A stretch of DNA of 40,667 bases from Megasphaera hominis (GTDB lineage: Bacteria > Bacillota > Negativicutes > Veillonellales > Megasphaeraceae): positions 1 through 40,667 of the forward strand of contig NZ_JACOGK010000027.1 in NCBI RefSeq assembly GCF_014269395.1. The letters run 5' to 3'. Made by a program: the position numbers and the translations under genes. Under the pieces are notes generated by a model, which had not been told where the DNA came from, ran no database searches, and saw only the letters and a program-made list of their open reading frames with translations. This document shows, piece by piece, positions 31,897 through 40,533 of the stretch. How positions within the stretch are numbered: the first letter of the stretch is position 1; every line of letters starts with the position of its first letter.

Positions 31897-33258
31897 ATGC
31901 CAGAAACAGATAAGCCATTAGCTTTTTTTCATGATGAACCTATTCGGGATACGGATTTAACCTTCTCAGAAGCTGTTACAGAAGCACGACGGTGCCTCAA
32001 TTGCCGTGTACCACAATGCCGTAAGGGTTGTCCCATAGAAAATGAAATTCCTCAGTTTATTCATGAGCTTACGACAGGCAATCTTGGCGCGGCCGCTGCA
32101 CATATATATCATCGTAGTGATTTGCCGGCCCTGTGCGGCCGTATCTGTCCGCGGGAAGCGCAGTGTGAAGGCGCCTGTATCCTGAATAAAAAGGGACAGC
32201 CCGTACAAATTGGCAAATTGGAACGCTTTGTAGCCGATGCAGCCATGGATGCAGGTCTTTTACCCCAAAAGGCAAGCAAAAAGAGCAATGGCCGTATCGC
32301 CGTTATCGGCAGCGGTCCTGCCGGCCTGGCAGCAGCCCGCACGCTGGCCCAGAAGGATTACGACGTGACGGTTTTTGAAGCGGCCTCCCAGCCCGGTGGT
32401 ACGATGACCTATGGTATCCCTACGTTCCGTTTGCATAAAGAACTCATTCTGCGTGAAGTGGCAGCGTTAGAACGTCTGGGCGTTTCCTTCCAGTACGGCA
32501 AAAAACTGGGGGAAAAGGAAGATCTTGCACTCCTGTTCCAGGAAGGCTATGAAGCCGTATTTATTGCCGTAGGGACCATGGAATGCTGGAAACTCGATAT
32601 TGAAAATGACCAGCTCGACGGTGTCATCGATGCAGCCCAGTTCCTGCGCCAGGTAGAACAGGTGCAGTTAGGGGAATTTGCGCTGCAGGACCTGCCGGTT
32701 CAGGCTGGCGACCGCGTCGTCGTTGTCGGCGCCGGCAACGTTGCCATTGATGCGGCCCGTACGGCCCAGCGCTTACAGGCAGACGTACAGGTTGTCTACC
32801 GCCGGGGCCCGAAAAATATGAAATGCCTGCCGTCGGAATATGAAGAGGCCAAGGAAGATGGCGTTACCTTCCGGTTCTATGCGGCCCCGCGGGCCGTTGT
32901 CGGGACTGATCATGTAGAAGGCCTGCAGTATGAAGAACAGGAAGTCCTTGAAGATGCTACGATGGTACCGACAGGGAAATTTGGCACCGTACAGGCTGAT
33001 AAAATCATTGCCGCTATTGGCAATAAGCCGGAAACGTCTGTCATCCGTCACTTTGGCGTCGATACGGACCGGGACGGATATATCGTGACGGCAGAAAGAC
33101 CGTACAGCATGACCAGCATGGCCGGTGTTTTTGCTGCCGGCGACATCGTGCACAAACCGCAGACCGTCGTCCTGGCTATGCGCGAAGGACGCAAGGTGGC
33201 TGACAGCATAGACGCATATATTCAGGCAAAACGCTTATTGTCCGGCATTTCACAGTAA
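31897..33258 (+). CDS. GltD/GltA-like NAD(P)-dependent FAD oxidoreductase
   Basis: This 453-residue protein has an N-terminal Fe-S region (CLNCRVPQCRKGCP at 33-45, then CGRICPREAQCEGAC). An FAD site follows (IAVIGSGPAGLAAARTL), then an NAD(P) site (VVVVGAGNVAIDAARTA) and the C-terminal FAD contact GVFAAGDI. It matches the small subunit of glutamate synthase and its relatives, including NfnB and homotetrameric GltA. No large glutamate synthase subunit or NfnA partner is adjacent, so the electron partner is unknown; ferredoxin is likely. ATG 31897 lies after GGAAGGGCGG. Confidence 0.87.
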   Translation: MPETDKPLAFFHDEPIRDTDLTFSEAVTEARRCLNCRVPQCRKGCPIENEIPQFIHELTTGNLGAAAAHIYHRSDLPALCGRICPREAQCEGACILNKKGQPVQIGKLERFVADAAMDAGLLPQKASKKSNGRIAVIGSGPAGLAAARTLAQKDYDVTVFEAASQPGGTMTYGIPTFRLHKELILREVAALERLGVSFQYGKKLGEKEDLALLFQEGYEAVFIAVGTMECWKLDIENDQLDGVIDAAQFLRQVEQVQLGEFALQDLPVQAGDRVVVVGAGNVAIDAARTAQRLQADVQVVYRRGPKNMKCLPSEYEEAKEDGVTFRFYAAPRAVVGTDHVEGLQYEEQEVLEDATMVPTGKFGTVQADKIIAAIGNKPETSVIRHFGVDTDRDGYIVTAERPYSMTSMAGVFAAGDIVHKPQTVVLAMREGRKVADSIDAYIQAKRLLSGISQ

Positions 33259-33283
33259 GTATTCTCTGAAGGAGGCGAACGTC

Positions 33284-33847
33284 GTGTCAGATTTAGTGTC
33301 ATACATAAAGGAAGCAAACCATACCTTTGTTACCGACCACGCAGCAAGCGGAATTACGGAGCTCAGTAAATATCCGGCCCGCAAGCTGGCTGTATTAGCC
33401 TGCATGGATGCGCGGCTCCTGTATTTGCTGGAACCGGCTCTGGGCCTCAAACGGGGCGATGCCAATATCATTAAAGTAGCAGGCAATACGGCAGGCCGTG
33501 GCTTTGACAGTGTCATTGGCAGTCTCATGGTGGCCGTATATGAACTGCACGTAGAGGACATTCTCGTCATAGGACATGACGATTGTGGTATGCTGCATAC
33601 GACGTCAGCCAGCTTGTGTGAAAAAATGGCGGCAGCAGGTATTCCGGCCGCCGTCATCGAAGAGCTGGAACCGCGGCTCATGGCTTGGGCCGATCCTGTC
33701 TGTGATAGCGAAGAAAGCGTCCGGGTAGCTGTACGGCAGCTGCAAAAGAACCCCTACCTGCCCGATACGGTGCGCTTCCACGGTGCTGTCATCCGTCCTG
33801 ATACGGGAGACGTGCGCTTTATTGTCGAAAATGCTGAAAAAAAGTGA
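33284..33847 (+). CDS. Beta-type carbonic anhydrase
   Basis: This 187-residue protein has zinc ligands C40, H98 and C101 ([15 protein letters not shown]) and the D42/R44 dyad in CMDAR, as in beta-carbonic anhydrases of the shorter type. It interconverts CO2 and bicarbonate. The start is GTG 33284 after GGAGG. It lies 25 bases after the GltD-like gene and 13 bases before gmhA, so the three may be co-transcribed without an obvious functional link. Confidence 0.9.
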   Translation: MSDLVSYIKEANHTFVTDHAASGITELSKYPARKLAVLACMDARLLYLLEPALGLKRGDANIIKVAGNTAGRGFDSVIGSLMVAVYELHVEDILVIGHDDCGMLHTTSASLCEKMAAAGIPAAVIEELEPRLMAWADPVCDSEESVRVAVRQLQKNPYLPDTVRFHGAVIRPDTGDVRFIVENAEKK

Positions 33848-33860
33848 GGCTGATTTAGTG

Positions 33861-34418
33861 ATGAGCATAGTGAAAGAACGTATGGCAGACCATGCAGCCG
33901 TGCTGGCTGCGACAGAAAGCCTGATTCCGGATATTGAAAAAGCAGGCGCCCTCGTCCGGGATGCCCTGGCTCAGGGTCATAAACTGCTCTTTTGTGGCAA
34001 CGGCGGCAGTGCTGCCGATTCCCAGCATTTGGCAGCCGAAATTGTCGGCCGCTTTCAAAAGGAACGGTGCAGCTTGCCGGCTATTGCGCTTACCGTAGAT
34101 ACGTCGGTTCTGACTGCTGTAGCCAACGATTATGGCTACGATACGGTATTCAGCCGTCAAGTAGAAGGCCTGGGCCAGGCCGGTGATATTCTCATCGGCA
34201 TTTCTACGTCAGGGAACAGCAAAAACGTCGTCGCTGCTATAGAACTAGCCAAGCGCAAGGGCCTGAAGGTAATCGGACTTACCGGCGCTGGCGGTGGCAA
34301 GATGGCAGAGCTGTGTGATATTTGCCTGGCTGTACCGGCGCAGGTTACGGCACGGATTCAGGAAATGCATATTATGATCGGCCATATCCTCTGCGAAATA
34401 GCAGAAGAAGCCTATTGA
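33861..34418 (+). CDS. gmhA: Sedoheptulose-7-phosphate isomerase (phosphoheptose isomerase)
   Basis: This 185-residue SIS-domain enzyme shows [31 protein letters not shown] and the catalytic Glu/His region [16 protein letters not shown]. GmhA makes D-glycero-heptose-7-phosphate for LPS inner-core heptose, which supports a diderm host. The frame extends back through the end of the carbonic anhydrase gene, but homology begins at ATG 33861 (GTG at 33858 is an alternative). It ends with a strong terminator. Confidence 0.93.
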   Translation: MSIVKERMADHAAVLAATESLIPDIEKAGALVRDALAQGHKLLFCGNGGSAADSQHLAAEIVGRFQKERCSLPAIALTVDTSVLTAVANDYGYDTVFSRQVEGLGQAGDILIGISTSGNSKNVVAAIELAKRKGLKVIGLTGAGGGKMAELCDICLAVPAQVTARIQEMHIMIGHILCEIAEEAY

Positions 34419-34421
34419 TCG

Positions 34422-34480
34422 GTATATAAAAAGAAGGACTGCGAAACGCTTGCGCGTTCACAGTCCTTCTTTTTATATAC
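34422..34480. terminator. Bidirectional terminator with a 20-base perfect stem
   Basis: GTATATAAAAAGAAGGACTG (34422-34441) pairs exactly with 34461-34480, and a second stem AACGC/GCGTT (34445-34449 and 34454-34458) caps it. It serves gmhA and the convergent LUD gene. Confidence 0.93.
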
Positions 34481-34489
34481 AGGCAAGCC

Positions 34490-35134
34490 TTAGAAGCCGA
34501 GGTTTTCCCCGACGAGGATAATCTTGATCCGGCCTTTGGGGCCGCTGTTGCGGCGCGTGCGGACGAATTGGTTGCAAATGCTCTGCGGGCTCAGGCAGTC
34601 AGCGCACATGCCGTTTACCTTGCACGGCGTCTGCATGTCAAAGCGCTGGGCATTGATGGGAGCGGCTGTAGAACGGGCCCGGGCAATGGCTGCCTCGAGG
34701 GTCGGTTCTACCTTATTCATACCGGCGATGATGATGACCTGGCGTGGACCGAACATGAGGGCTGCCAGGCGGTTGCCGTTGCCGTCAATGTTGAAAAGCT
34801 GGCCATCTTCTGTGGCGGCATTGGTGCTCATAATAAAGGTGTCACAGGTCAGGCCCTGGCGCATAATTTCAACGCGTTCAGCCGGCGTTTTGGCTGTATC
34901 CCGGTCGATGACGGGATTGTGTTTTTTTACATACTCCTGCAAGCCGATTTCAGCAATCGAGACGGAACCACCCCAGGATACGACATCCGTCGCAGGAATT
35001 AAGGAAATAGCCTTTTCCAGTGCTTCTTCCACTGTGGGACAGTAGTAGGCTTCAAAATTGCGCTTTTCAAAATTCTTGACCACAGCCGGGCCCTTTTTGT
35101 CATACATCACATGCATCATATCAGAACGATCCAT
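34490..35134 (-). CDS. LUD-domain (LutC/DUF162-like) protein, downstream copy
   Basis: This 214-residue protein has the LUD core, with VSWGGSVSIAEIGL near residue 54 and GTNA-like STNAATEDGQLFNIDGNGNR. It is a paralogue of the next upstream gene, identical over its first 18 residues. Both end in a conserved cysteine set C-x5-C-x2-C-x6-C (here CKVNGMCADCLSPQSIC) that could bind Fe-S or zinc. LUD proteins take part in lactate oxidation with LutA/LutB, but neither is adjacent. AGGAGG precedes ATG 35134. Confidence 0.85.
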   Translation of the reverse strand: MDRSDMMHVMYDKKGPAVVKNFEKRNFEAYYCPTVEEALEKAISLIPATDVVSWGGSVSIAEIGLQEYVKKHNPVIDRDTAKTPAERVEIMRQGLTCDTFIMSTNAATEDGQLFNIDGNGNRLAALMFGPRQVIIIAGMNKVEPTLEAAIARARSTAAPINAQRFDMQTPCKVNGMCADCLSPQSICNQFVRTRRNSGPKGRIKIILVGENLGF

Positions 35135-35177
35135 TGGTCATTCCTCCTTTTATAATATACGGCATTATAGAATACCG

Positions 35178-35822
35178 TTAAAAACCGATATTTTCACCTA
35201 CTAAAATGACTTTAATGCGGCCGGCAGGATTGCAGGCCCGTGTGCGCAGAATCTGGCGGCATACTGTACTCTGGCTCTTACAGTCGCCACACATGCCGGT
35301 GACATAGCACGGCGTCTGGGAACCGGCAAAGCGGTTGATATTAATGGCTGACGCCGTAGAGCGAGCCCGGGCAAAGGCCGTTTCCAGCGTCGTTTCCAGC
35401 TTGTTCATGCCGACAATAACCAGCACCTGCTTCGGCCCGTAGGCAAGGGCTGCTACGCGGTTGCCGTTGCCATCGATATTGAGCAGTTCCCCTGTTTCCA
35501 CGGCGGCGTTGGTGCCCATGATGAAGGTGTCGCAGAGAAGGGCCTGGCGCATAATTTCAGCCCGTTCTGCCGGTGTTTTCGCCGTATCCCGGTCAATCAC
35601 CTGGTAGTGTTCCAATACGTAAGGCCGCAGGCCTATGTCGTTGATCGAGCTGGAGCCGCCCCAAGAGACGACATGTTCCGGCGGGATCAGGGAAAGCGCC
35701 AGCTTCAGCGCCTCTTCCACAGTGGGACAGTACCACGCAGCAAAGCCTCGCTTTTCGAAGTTTTTGGCTACAGCCGGTCCCTTTTTGTCATACATGACGT
35801 GCATCATATCAGATCTGTCCAT
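35178..35822 (-). CDS. LUD-domain (LutC/DUF162-like) protein, upstream copy
   Basis: Same length (214 residues) and layout as the downstream copy: LUD core with VSWGGSSSINDIGL, then CYVTGMCGDCKSQSTVC at the C-terminal cluster, and the shared end ILVGEN(I/L)GF. The middle and C-terminal parts differ enough from the downstream copy that the duplication is not recent. The 43-base gap holds only a ribosome binding site, so one transcript is likely, perhaps starting before the TPR lipoprotein gene. Confidence 0.85.
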   Translation of the reverse strand: MDRSDMMHVMYDKKGPAVAKNFEKRGFAAWYCPTVEEALKLALSLIPPEHVVSWGGSSSINDIGLRPYVLEHYQVIDRDTAKTPAERAEIMRQALLCDTFIMGTNAAVETGELLNIDGNGNRVAALAYGPKQVLVIVGMNKLETTLETAFARARSTASAININRFAGSQTPCYVTGMCGDCKSQSTVCRQILRTRACNPAGRIKVILVGENIGF

Positions 35823-35834
35823 GTTACTGCCTCC

Positions 35835-36491
35835 TTATTGGATGATTAATTTTTTAAATTCCGGATCGCTACGGATTTTATCGAAGTGTGATTGGTTTTG
35901 TGCGGCCTGGCGTACATTTTCAGGGTCTAAAGCTACGGCCTGCTTCAGATAGGAAACGGCTTCCTTGGCTTTTCCCTGGTCACCGTAAATTGTGGCAATT
36001 CCGTAATAGCTCCACGTATTATCCGGTTCCTTGGCAATGACTTTTTGGAACCAGGCGATGGCTTCGTCATATTGCTTGTCAATCTTGAGGGCCAAAGCCA
36101 GGTCGTAATAGGCAGGCACGTACTCCGGTGCTATCTGCAGGGCTTGGCGGACACAGGCAATGCTTTGTTTGACTTCGTTGTCATTACTGCCGTTACCCTG
36201 CATGACCAAGGCGATGCCCTTACCGGAAAGGGCCTTGTAATTTTTGCTATCGGCGGCCAGTGCTTTATCATACAAGGCAATGGCCTGATCGTAATGAAAT
36301 TGATTATATGCTGCCAGGCCCTGCTGAAAGAGCATTTCCGAGTCGGCGTTAATAGCCGGTGGTGCTGCTGGCGCTGCCACTGCTGGCGGGGCTTCTTTTT
36401 CTGTAGCTGCCGGCTGGGACGCAGGGCCGCAGCCACCGAGAAAGAGACAGCAACAGACGAGGGCAGAGAAAAGTTGTATAGGTTTTACCAT
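35835..36491 (-). CDS. TPR-repeat lipoprotein
   Basis: This 218-residue protein has a lipoprotein signal ending LFLGGC (Cys21), a Pro/Ala-rich linker (about 25-48) and four TPR-like units from residue 52 (for example YNQFHYDQAIALYDKAL and DKQYDEAIAWFQKVIAKEPDN). TPR lipoproteins act as scaffolds in the envelope. It is the first of three minus-strand genes, 12 bases before the upstream LUD gene. Confidence 0.87.
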   Translation of the reverse strand: MVKPIQLFSALVCCCLFLGGCGPASQPAATEKEAPPAVAAPAAPPAINADSEMLFQQGLAAYNQFHYDQAIALYDKALAADSKNYKALSGKGIALVMQGNGSNDNEVKQSIACVRQALQIAPEYVPAYYDLALALKIDKQYDEAIAWFQKVIAKEPDNTWSYYGIATIYGDQGKAKEAVSYLKQAVALDPENVRQAAQNQSHFDKIRSDPEFKKLIIQ

Positions 36492-36683
36492 AGTACCTCA
36501 CAATGATACAGAAAAATGACGGGTTATACTTTATACAAATCATATTATACTATCTGTTTTATTATTTTTACAGAGGAAGGGCGGCATATAGAGAATTTTA
36601 CGCCTTTGTATTTCAAAAAGTTCTTGAAAGGTATATGTCTAGTCTATAAAGTATACCGAAAAGGGATGATTTAAATAGGATTC

Positions 36684-36713
36684 TTGTATGCATATATCGC
36701 AATAGAGTATAAT
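36684..36713 (+). promoter_or_regulatory. Upstream promoter P1 of the PFOR gene
   Basis: TTGTAT (36684-36689), an 18-base spacer and TATAAT (36708-36713). The box TATAATGAAGAT recurs exactly at the second promoter 53 bases downstream. Confidence 0.55.
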
Positions 36714-36729
36714 GAAGATTACTATTTAC

Positions 36730-36766
36730 GCAATTGAATTGCAAAAAAAAATAACCTTGCTATAAT
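36730..36766 (+). promoter_or_regulatory. Downstream promoter P2 of the PFOR gene with a palindrome over the -35
   Basis: TTGCAA (36739-36744), a 16-base spacer and TGCTATAAT (extended -10, 36758-36766). A perfect inverted repeat GCAATT-G-AATTGC (36730-36742) overlaps the -35, so a protein bound there would block polymerase. Confidence 0.6.
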
Positions 36767-36779
36767 GAAGATAGAGAGA

Positions 36780-36791
36780 TTAAACGTTTAA
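36780..36791 (+). promoter_or_regulatory. 12-base palindrome just downstream of the PFOR transcription start
   Basis: TTAAACGTTTAA is a perfect palindrome with a central CG, the shape used by LacI/CcpA-type regulators, roughly 8 to 19 bases after the expected P2 start. The regulator is not in the window. Confidence 0.4.
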
Positions 36792-36882
36792 ATTAAGCTC
36801 TAGTTATTTTTTTTGTTATGTAGTTTATAAAATTAAATCACTCTCATATTATCCCAACTTATTTTTAAGGAGATGTTTAAAA

Positions 36883-39800
36883 GTGAGCAAAAAATTGATG
36901 AAAACTATGGATGGCAACGAAGCAGCTGCATACGTATCGTATGCGCTTACAGAAGTTGCAACAATTTTCCCAATTACCCCGTCTTCTCCTATGCCGGAAC
37001 ACGTTGATGTTTGGGCTTCTCACGGTATGAAAAACCTCTTTGGCCAGCCTGTCCGGGTCATGGAAATGCAGGCTGAAGCAGGCGCTATCGGCGCGCTGCA
37101 CGGCGTTGTCGAAGCCGGTTCTTTGGGCACGTCCTATACGGCTTCCCAGGGCCTCATGCTGATGATCCCTGTTATGCACCGTATTGCTGCTACGTGCAAA
37201 CCGGCTGTCCTTCACGTAGCTGCCCGTTCTGTAGGCTCTCACGCCCTTTCCATTTTTGGTGACCATTCGGACGTCATGGGCTGTCGTAATACCGGTTGGG
37301 GCATGCTCTGCAGCGGCAGTGTGCAGGAAGTCATGGATTTGGCCGGCGTAGCTCATTTGTCGGCCATTAAAGCCAGCCTGCCAATGCTTCATTTCTTTGA
37401 TGGTTTCCGTACATCCCACGAAATTCAAAAAGTCGAAGTCATGCCGCATGAAGAATTAGGCAAACTCCTCGATCGTGATGCTCTCTACAAATTTAAACAT
37501 GAAGGCCTCAATCCGGACCGTCCGTCCTTGCGCGGCGGCGTTAACAACCCGGATATCTTCTTCCAGAACCGTGAAGCTGTTAACTCGTACTATGATAAAC
37601 TTCCGGATATCGTTCAGGATTACATGGACAAGATCAGCGAATATACGGGCCGTTCGTACAAGCTGTTTAACTATTATGGCGCTCCTGATGCGGAATACGT
37701 CATCATCGCCATGGGCTCCGTTACCGGCGCTATTCAGGAATGCATCGATGTCATGACGGCCGAAGGCGCTAAAGTCGGCTATCTCCAGGTACACCTCTAT
37801 CGTCCGTTCTCGCTGAAACACTTCTTTGCGTCCTTGCCGAAGACGGTAAAACGCATTGCTGTTCTCGACCGCACGAAAGAACCGGGTGCTATTGGCGAAC
37901 CGCTTTATGAAGATGTCTGCACAGCCTTCCAGAATTCTGACCGCACGGCCATGATTATTGCCGGCCGCTATGGCTTGTCCTCTAAGGACGTTCCGCCGTC
38001 CCATATTAAATCTGTATTTGTACACCTCATGAGCGATACGCCGAAGGAACACTTCACGGTTGGTATCGAAGATGACGTTACGAACCTGTCCATTCCTCTC
38101 GTACCGATGGACTTCAAGACCGAAGGCATCGTCAGCTGCAAGTTCTGGGGCTTTGGCTCTGACGGTACGGTTGGCGCCAACAAGAACTCCATCAAGATCA
38201 TCGGCGATAACACGGACCAGTACGTACAGGCTTATTTTGAATACGATACGAAGAAATCCGGTGGCGTAACAAAATCGCATCTGCGTTTTGGTAACGTACC
38301 TATCCGGTCTACCTATTATGTAAAATCGGCTGATTTCGTTGCCTGCCACAAAGAAGCCTATATTCAGGATTACGATATTGTCGGCGAAATTAAAGATGGC
38401 GGTATCTTCCTCCTCAACTGCAGCTGGAGCGTAGATGACCTGGATAAACACCTGAAAGCCAGCGTCAAACGCCAGATTGCGCAGAAACATATTTCCTTCT
38501 ACATTATCGATGCCACGAAGATTGCTATGGAAATCGGCTTGGGCAATCGTACCAATACGGTCCTGCAGGCAGCTTTCTTCAAGCTTGCAAACATCATTCC
38601 TATTGATGATGCCGTGAAGTACATGAAAGATGCCATCGTCAAGACCTATTCGGCTAAGGGTGAAAAGATCGTCAACATGAACTGCGAAGCCGTAGAACGC
38701 GGTGTATCCGGTGTTGTTGAAGTCAAGGTTCCGGCTGCCTGGGCAGATGCCAAGGATGAAGCTGTAGCCGATACGGGCAAGGACCTGCCTGATTTCGTCA
38801 AGAAGATCTGCGTTCCTTCGAACCTCCAGAAAGGCGACGATCTGCCGGTCAGCGAATTCCTGCCCTATGCAAATGGCGACTATCCGATTGGCAGTGCAGC
38901 CTATGAAAAACGTGGTATTGCTGTCAACGTTCCTGTCTGGAATGTAACGAAGTGCGTACAGTGTAACCAGTGCTCCATGGTATGTCCTCATGCTGCTATC
39001 CGTCCGTACCTCTTAGATGAAGCCGAAGTAAAAGCTGCTCCGGAAGACTTTGTAACAAAGAAAGCCGTTGGCAAAGGCCTGGAAAATTATCAGTTCCGCA
39101 TTCAGGTTTCCCCGCTCGACTGCTATAGCTGCGGCACCTGCATCAAGACTTGCCCGGTACAGGCTCTTGACTATGAACCGCTCGATACACAGCGTAAAGA
39201 AGCTGCTAACTGGGATTATGCACAGACCTTGAGCTTCAAAGACACCGGTCTTGATAAGTTCAGCGTTAAAGGCAGCCAGTTCAATAAACCGTATCTCGAA
39301 TTCTCCGGCGCTTGCGCAGGCTGCGGTGAAACATCGTACGTCAAGATGCTCACACAGCTCTTCGGCGACCGTATGCTCATTGCTACACCGGCTGGTTGTA
39401 TGCAGGCTTGGGCAGCCGCTCTGCCGTGCGTACCTTGGTCTAAGGATGCCAACGGTCATGGTACAGCCTGGACGAACTCCCTCTTTGAAGATAATGGCGA
39501 ATTCGGCTTTGGTCTCTACCTGTCCCTGCATCAGCAGCGCGAAGATATTAAGAACCACCTGGAAACATTGGCAGGCCTGATCGATGAAGGCACGCTGAAG
39601 GAAGCTGTCAAAGCATGGCTCGATTCCTATGGCTGCCATAACGAAGGCGAAACGACGAAACAGATCAGCGCTAACCTGATTGCTGAACTGGAAAAAGCAC
39701 AGCTCGCCGGCCAGGCTGGTGAAGAAGTGAAGTATCTCGTAGCTCATAAAGAACACATTGCCAAGAAGACCGTTTGGATCGTCGGCGGCGATGGCTGGGC

Positions 39801-40416
39801 ATATGATATCGGTTATGGCGGTCTCGATCACGTCATGGCTACGACAGAAAACTTCAACGTTCTCGTTATCGATAACGAAGTGTATGCTAATACAGGCGGC
39901 CAGTCCTCGAAGGCTACGCCGAAGGGTGCTGTGGCACAGTTCGCAGCAGCCGGCCGCCGGACGAATAAGAAAGACCTGGGCCGCATCATGATCGGCTATG
40001 GTCACATCTACGTTGCTTCCGTTTCCATGGGCGCTAACCCGGCACAGATGCTGAAAGCCATGAAGGAAGCCGAAGCCTATGATGGCCCGTCCATCGTCCT
40101 GGCGTACAGCCCGTGCATCAACCACGGCCTGGTTAAAGGCATGAGCACAGCCCAGATCGAAGAAAAAAACGCTGTCGAATGTGGCTACTGGCCGCTCTAT
40201 CGCTACAACCCGGCACTGGAAGCAGAAGGCAAGAATCCGTTCAGCCTCGATTCCAAAGAACCGAATGGCAAATATCGTGAATTCCTTATGGGTGAAACAC
40301 GCTATGCTGCCCTGACACGTACCTTCCCTGAAGTAGCAGATCAGCTCTTTACGGATGCAGAAGCTGCTGCCATGCGGAGATATAAATTCTATAAGAGAAT
40401 GGCTGAAGAATATTAA
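36883..40416 (+). CDS. nifJ: Pyruvate:ferredoxin (flavodoxin) oxidoreductase, single-chain
   Basis: This 1177-residue enzyme has the full one-chain layout. The pyruvate-binding N-terminal domain contains FPITPSSPMPEHVD near residue 29. Next come the transketolase-C-like domain, the gamma domain and a 2x[4Fe-4S] ferredoxin domain (CVQCNQCSMVCP near 690, CYSCGTCIKTCP near 747). The thiamine-diphosphate domain follows, with CAGCGETSYVKML near 810 and GDGWAYDIGYGG near 970, then NEVYANTGGQSSKATP. It oxidises pyruvate to acetyl-CoA and CO2 and reduces ferredoxin, the central step of fermentation here. GTG 36883 follows AAGGAG at 10 bases. Codon use is strongly biased toward a small set, as expected for a highly expressed gene. 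Confidence 0.97.
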   Translation: MSKKLMKTMDGNEAAAYVSYALTEVATIFPITPSSPMPEHVDVWASHGMKNLFGQPVRVMEMQAEAGAIGALHGVVEAGSLGTSYTASQGLMLMIPVMHRIAATCKPAVLHVAARSVGSHALSIFGDHSDVMGCRNTGWGMLCSGSVQEVMDLAGVAHLSAIKASLPMLHFFDGFRTSHEIQKVEVMPHEELGKLLDRDALYKFKHEGLNPDRPSLRGGVNNPDIFFQNREAVNSYYDKLPDIVQDYMDKISEYTGRSYKLFNYYGAPDAEYVIIAMGSVTGAIQECIDVMTAEGAKVGYLQVHLYRPFSLKHFFASLPKTVKRIAVLDRTKEPGAIGEPLYEDVCTAFQNSDRTAMIIAGRYGLSSKDVPPSHIKSVFVHLMSDTPKEHFTVGIEDDVTNLSIPLVPMDFKTEGIVSCKFWGFGSDGTVGANKNSIKIIGDNTDQYVQAYFEYDTKKSGGVTKSHLRFGNVPIRSTYYVKSADFVACHKEAYIQDYDIVGEIKDGGIFLLNCSWSVDDLDKHLKASVKRQIAQKHISFYIIDATKIAMEIGLGNRTNTVLQAAFFKLANIIPIDDAVKYMKDAIVKTYSAKGEKIVNMNCEAVERGVSGVVEVKVPAAWADAKDEAVADTGKDLPDFVKKICVPSNLQKGDDLPVSEFLPYANGDYPIGSAAYEKRGIAVNVPVWNVTKCVQCNQCSMVCPHAAIRPYLLDEAEVKAAPEDFVTKKAVGKGLENYQFRIQVSPLDCYSCGTCIKTCPVQALDYEPLDTQRKEAANWDYAQTLSFKDTGLDKFSVKGSQFNKPYLEFSGACAGCGETSYVKMLTQLFGDRMLIATPAGCMQAWAAALPCVPWSKDANGHGTAWTNSLFEDNGEFGFGLYLSLHQQREDIKNHLETLAGLIDEGTLKEAVKAWLDSYGCHNEGETTKQISANLIAELEKAQLAGQAGEEVKYLVAHKEHIAKKTVWIVGGDGWAYDIGYGGLDHVMATTENFNVLVIDNEVYANTGGQSSKATPKGAVAQFAAAGRRTNKKDLGRIMIGYGHIYVASVSMGANPAQMLKAMKEAEAYDGPSIVLAYSPCINHGLVKGMSTAQIEEKNAVECGYWPLYRYNPALEAEGKNPFSLDSKEPNGKYREFLMGETRYAALTRTFPEVADQLFTDAEAAAMRRYKFYKRMAEEY

Positions 40417-40439
40417 GTCGTTACAGGCTTCAAAAAAAG

Positions 40440-40511
40440 GGGCTGTGAAATAACACAGACCCAAATAACAAAGGAGGTCCACCGACTCTTTCGAGTCAGC
40501 GGACCTCCTTT
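40440..40511 (+). terminator. Two consecutive hairpins after PFOR
   Basis: The first stem is GGG-CTGTG (from 40440) with CACAG-CCC (to 40462), containing one mismatch. The second stem is AAAGGAGGTCC (40470-40480) with GGACCTCCTTT (40501-40511), capped by GACTC/GAGTC, and followed by TTG. The second could end PFOR transcription or hide the transposase ribosome-binding region from read-through. Confidence 0.6.
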
Positions 40512-40533
40512 TGTGGTAAAATTTACATAACCA

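Larger units (their letters stand above)
36492..36882. other. Divergent regulatory region between the TPR lipoprotein and PFOR genes
   Basis: This 391-base AT-rich spacer holds no gene. On the minus strand a TATAAT (36544-36549) with a poor -35 faces the lipoprotein gene. GGTATA-N16-TATACC (36630-36657) is a spaced inverted repeat of unknown role. The plus strand carries two promoters and two palindromes described separately, and about 115 bases of leader before the PFOR start. Confidence 0.7.

Noticed and set aside
34490..35822. The two LUD genes considered as a sequencing or assembly duplication.
   Set aside because: Their middle and C-terminal sequences differ widely; they are diverged paralogues.
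36630..36657. GGTATA-N16-TATACC considered as a NikR operator.
   Set aside because: The spacing matches the NikR site (N16) but the half-sites do not match GTATGA/TCATAC, and the neighbours are unrelated to nickel.
36730..36742. GCAATTGAATTGC considered as a Rex redox-regulator site.
   Set aside because: The Rex consensus TTGTGAAN4TTCACAA does not match; only the palindromic nature is supported.
37456..40482. Long open frames on the minus strand opposite the PFOR gene (about 490-510 codons each).
   Set aside because: They mirror a highly biased coding strand, have no ribosome binding sites or recognisable motifs, and PFOR explains the region fully.
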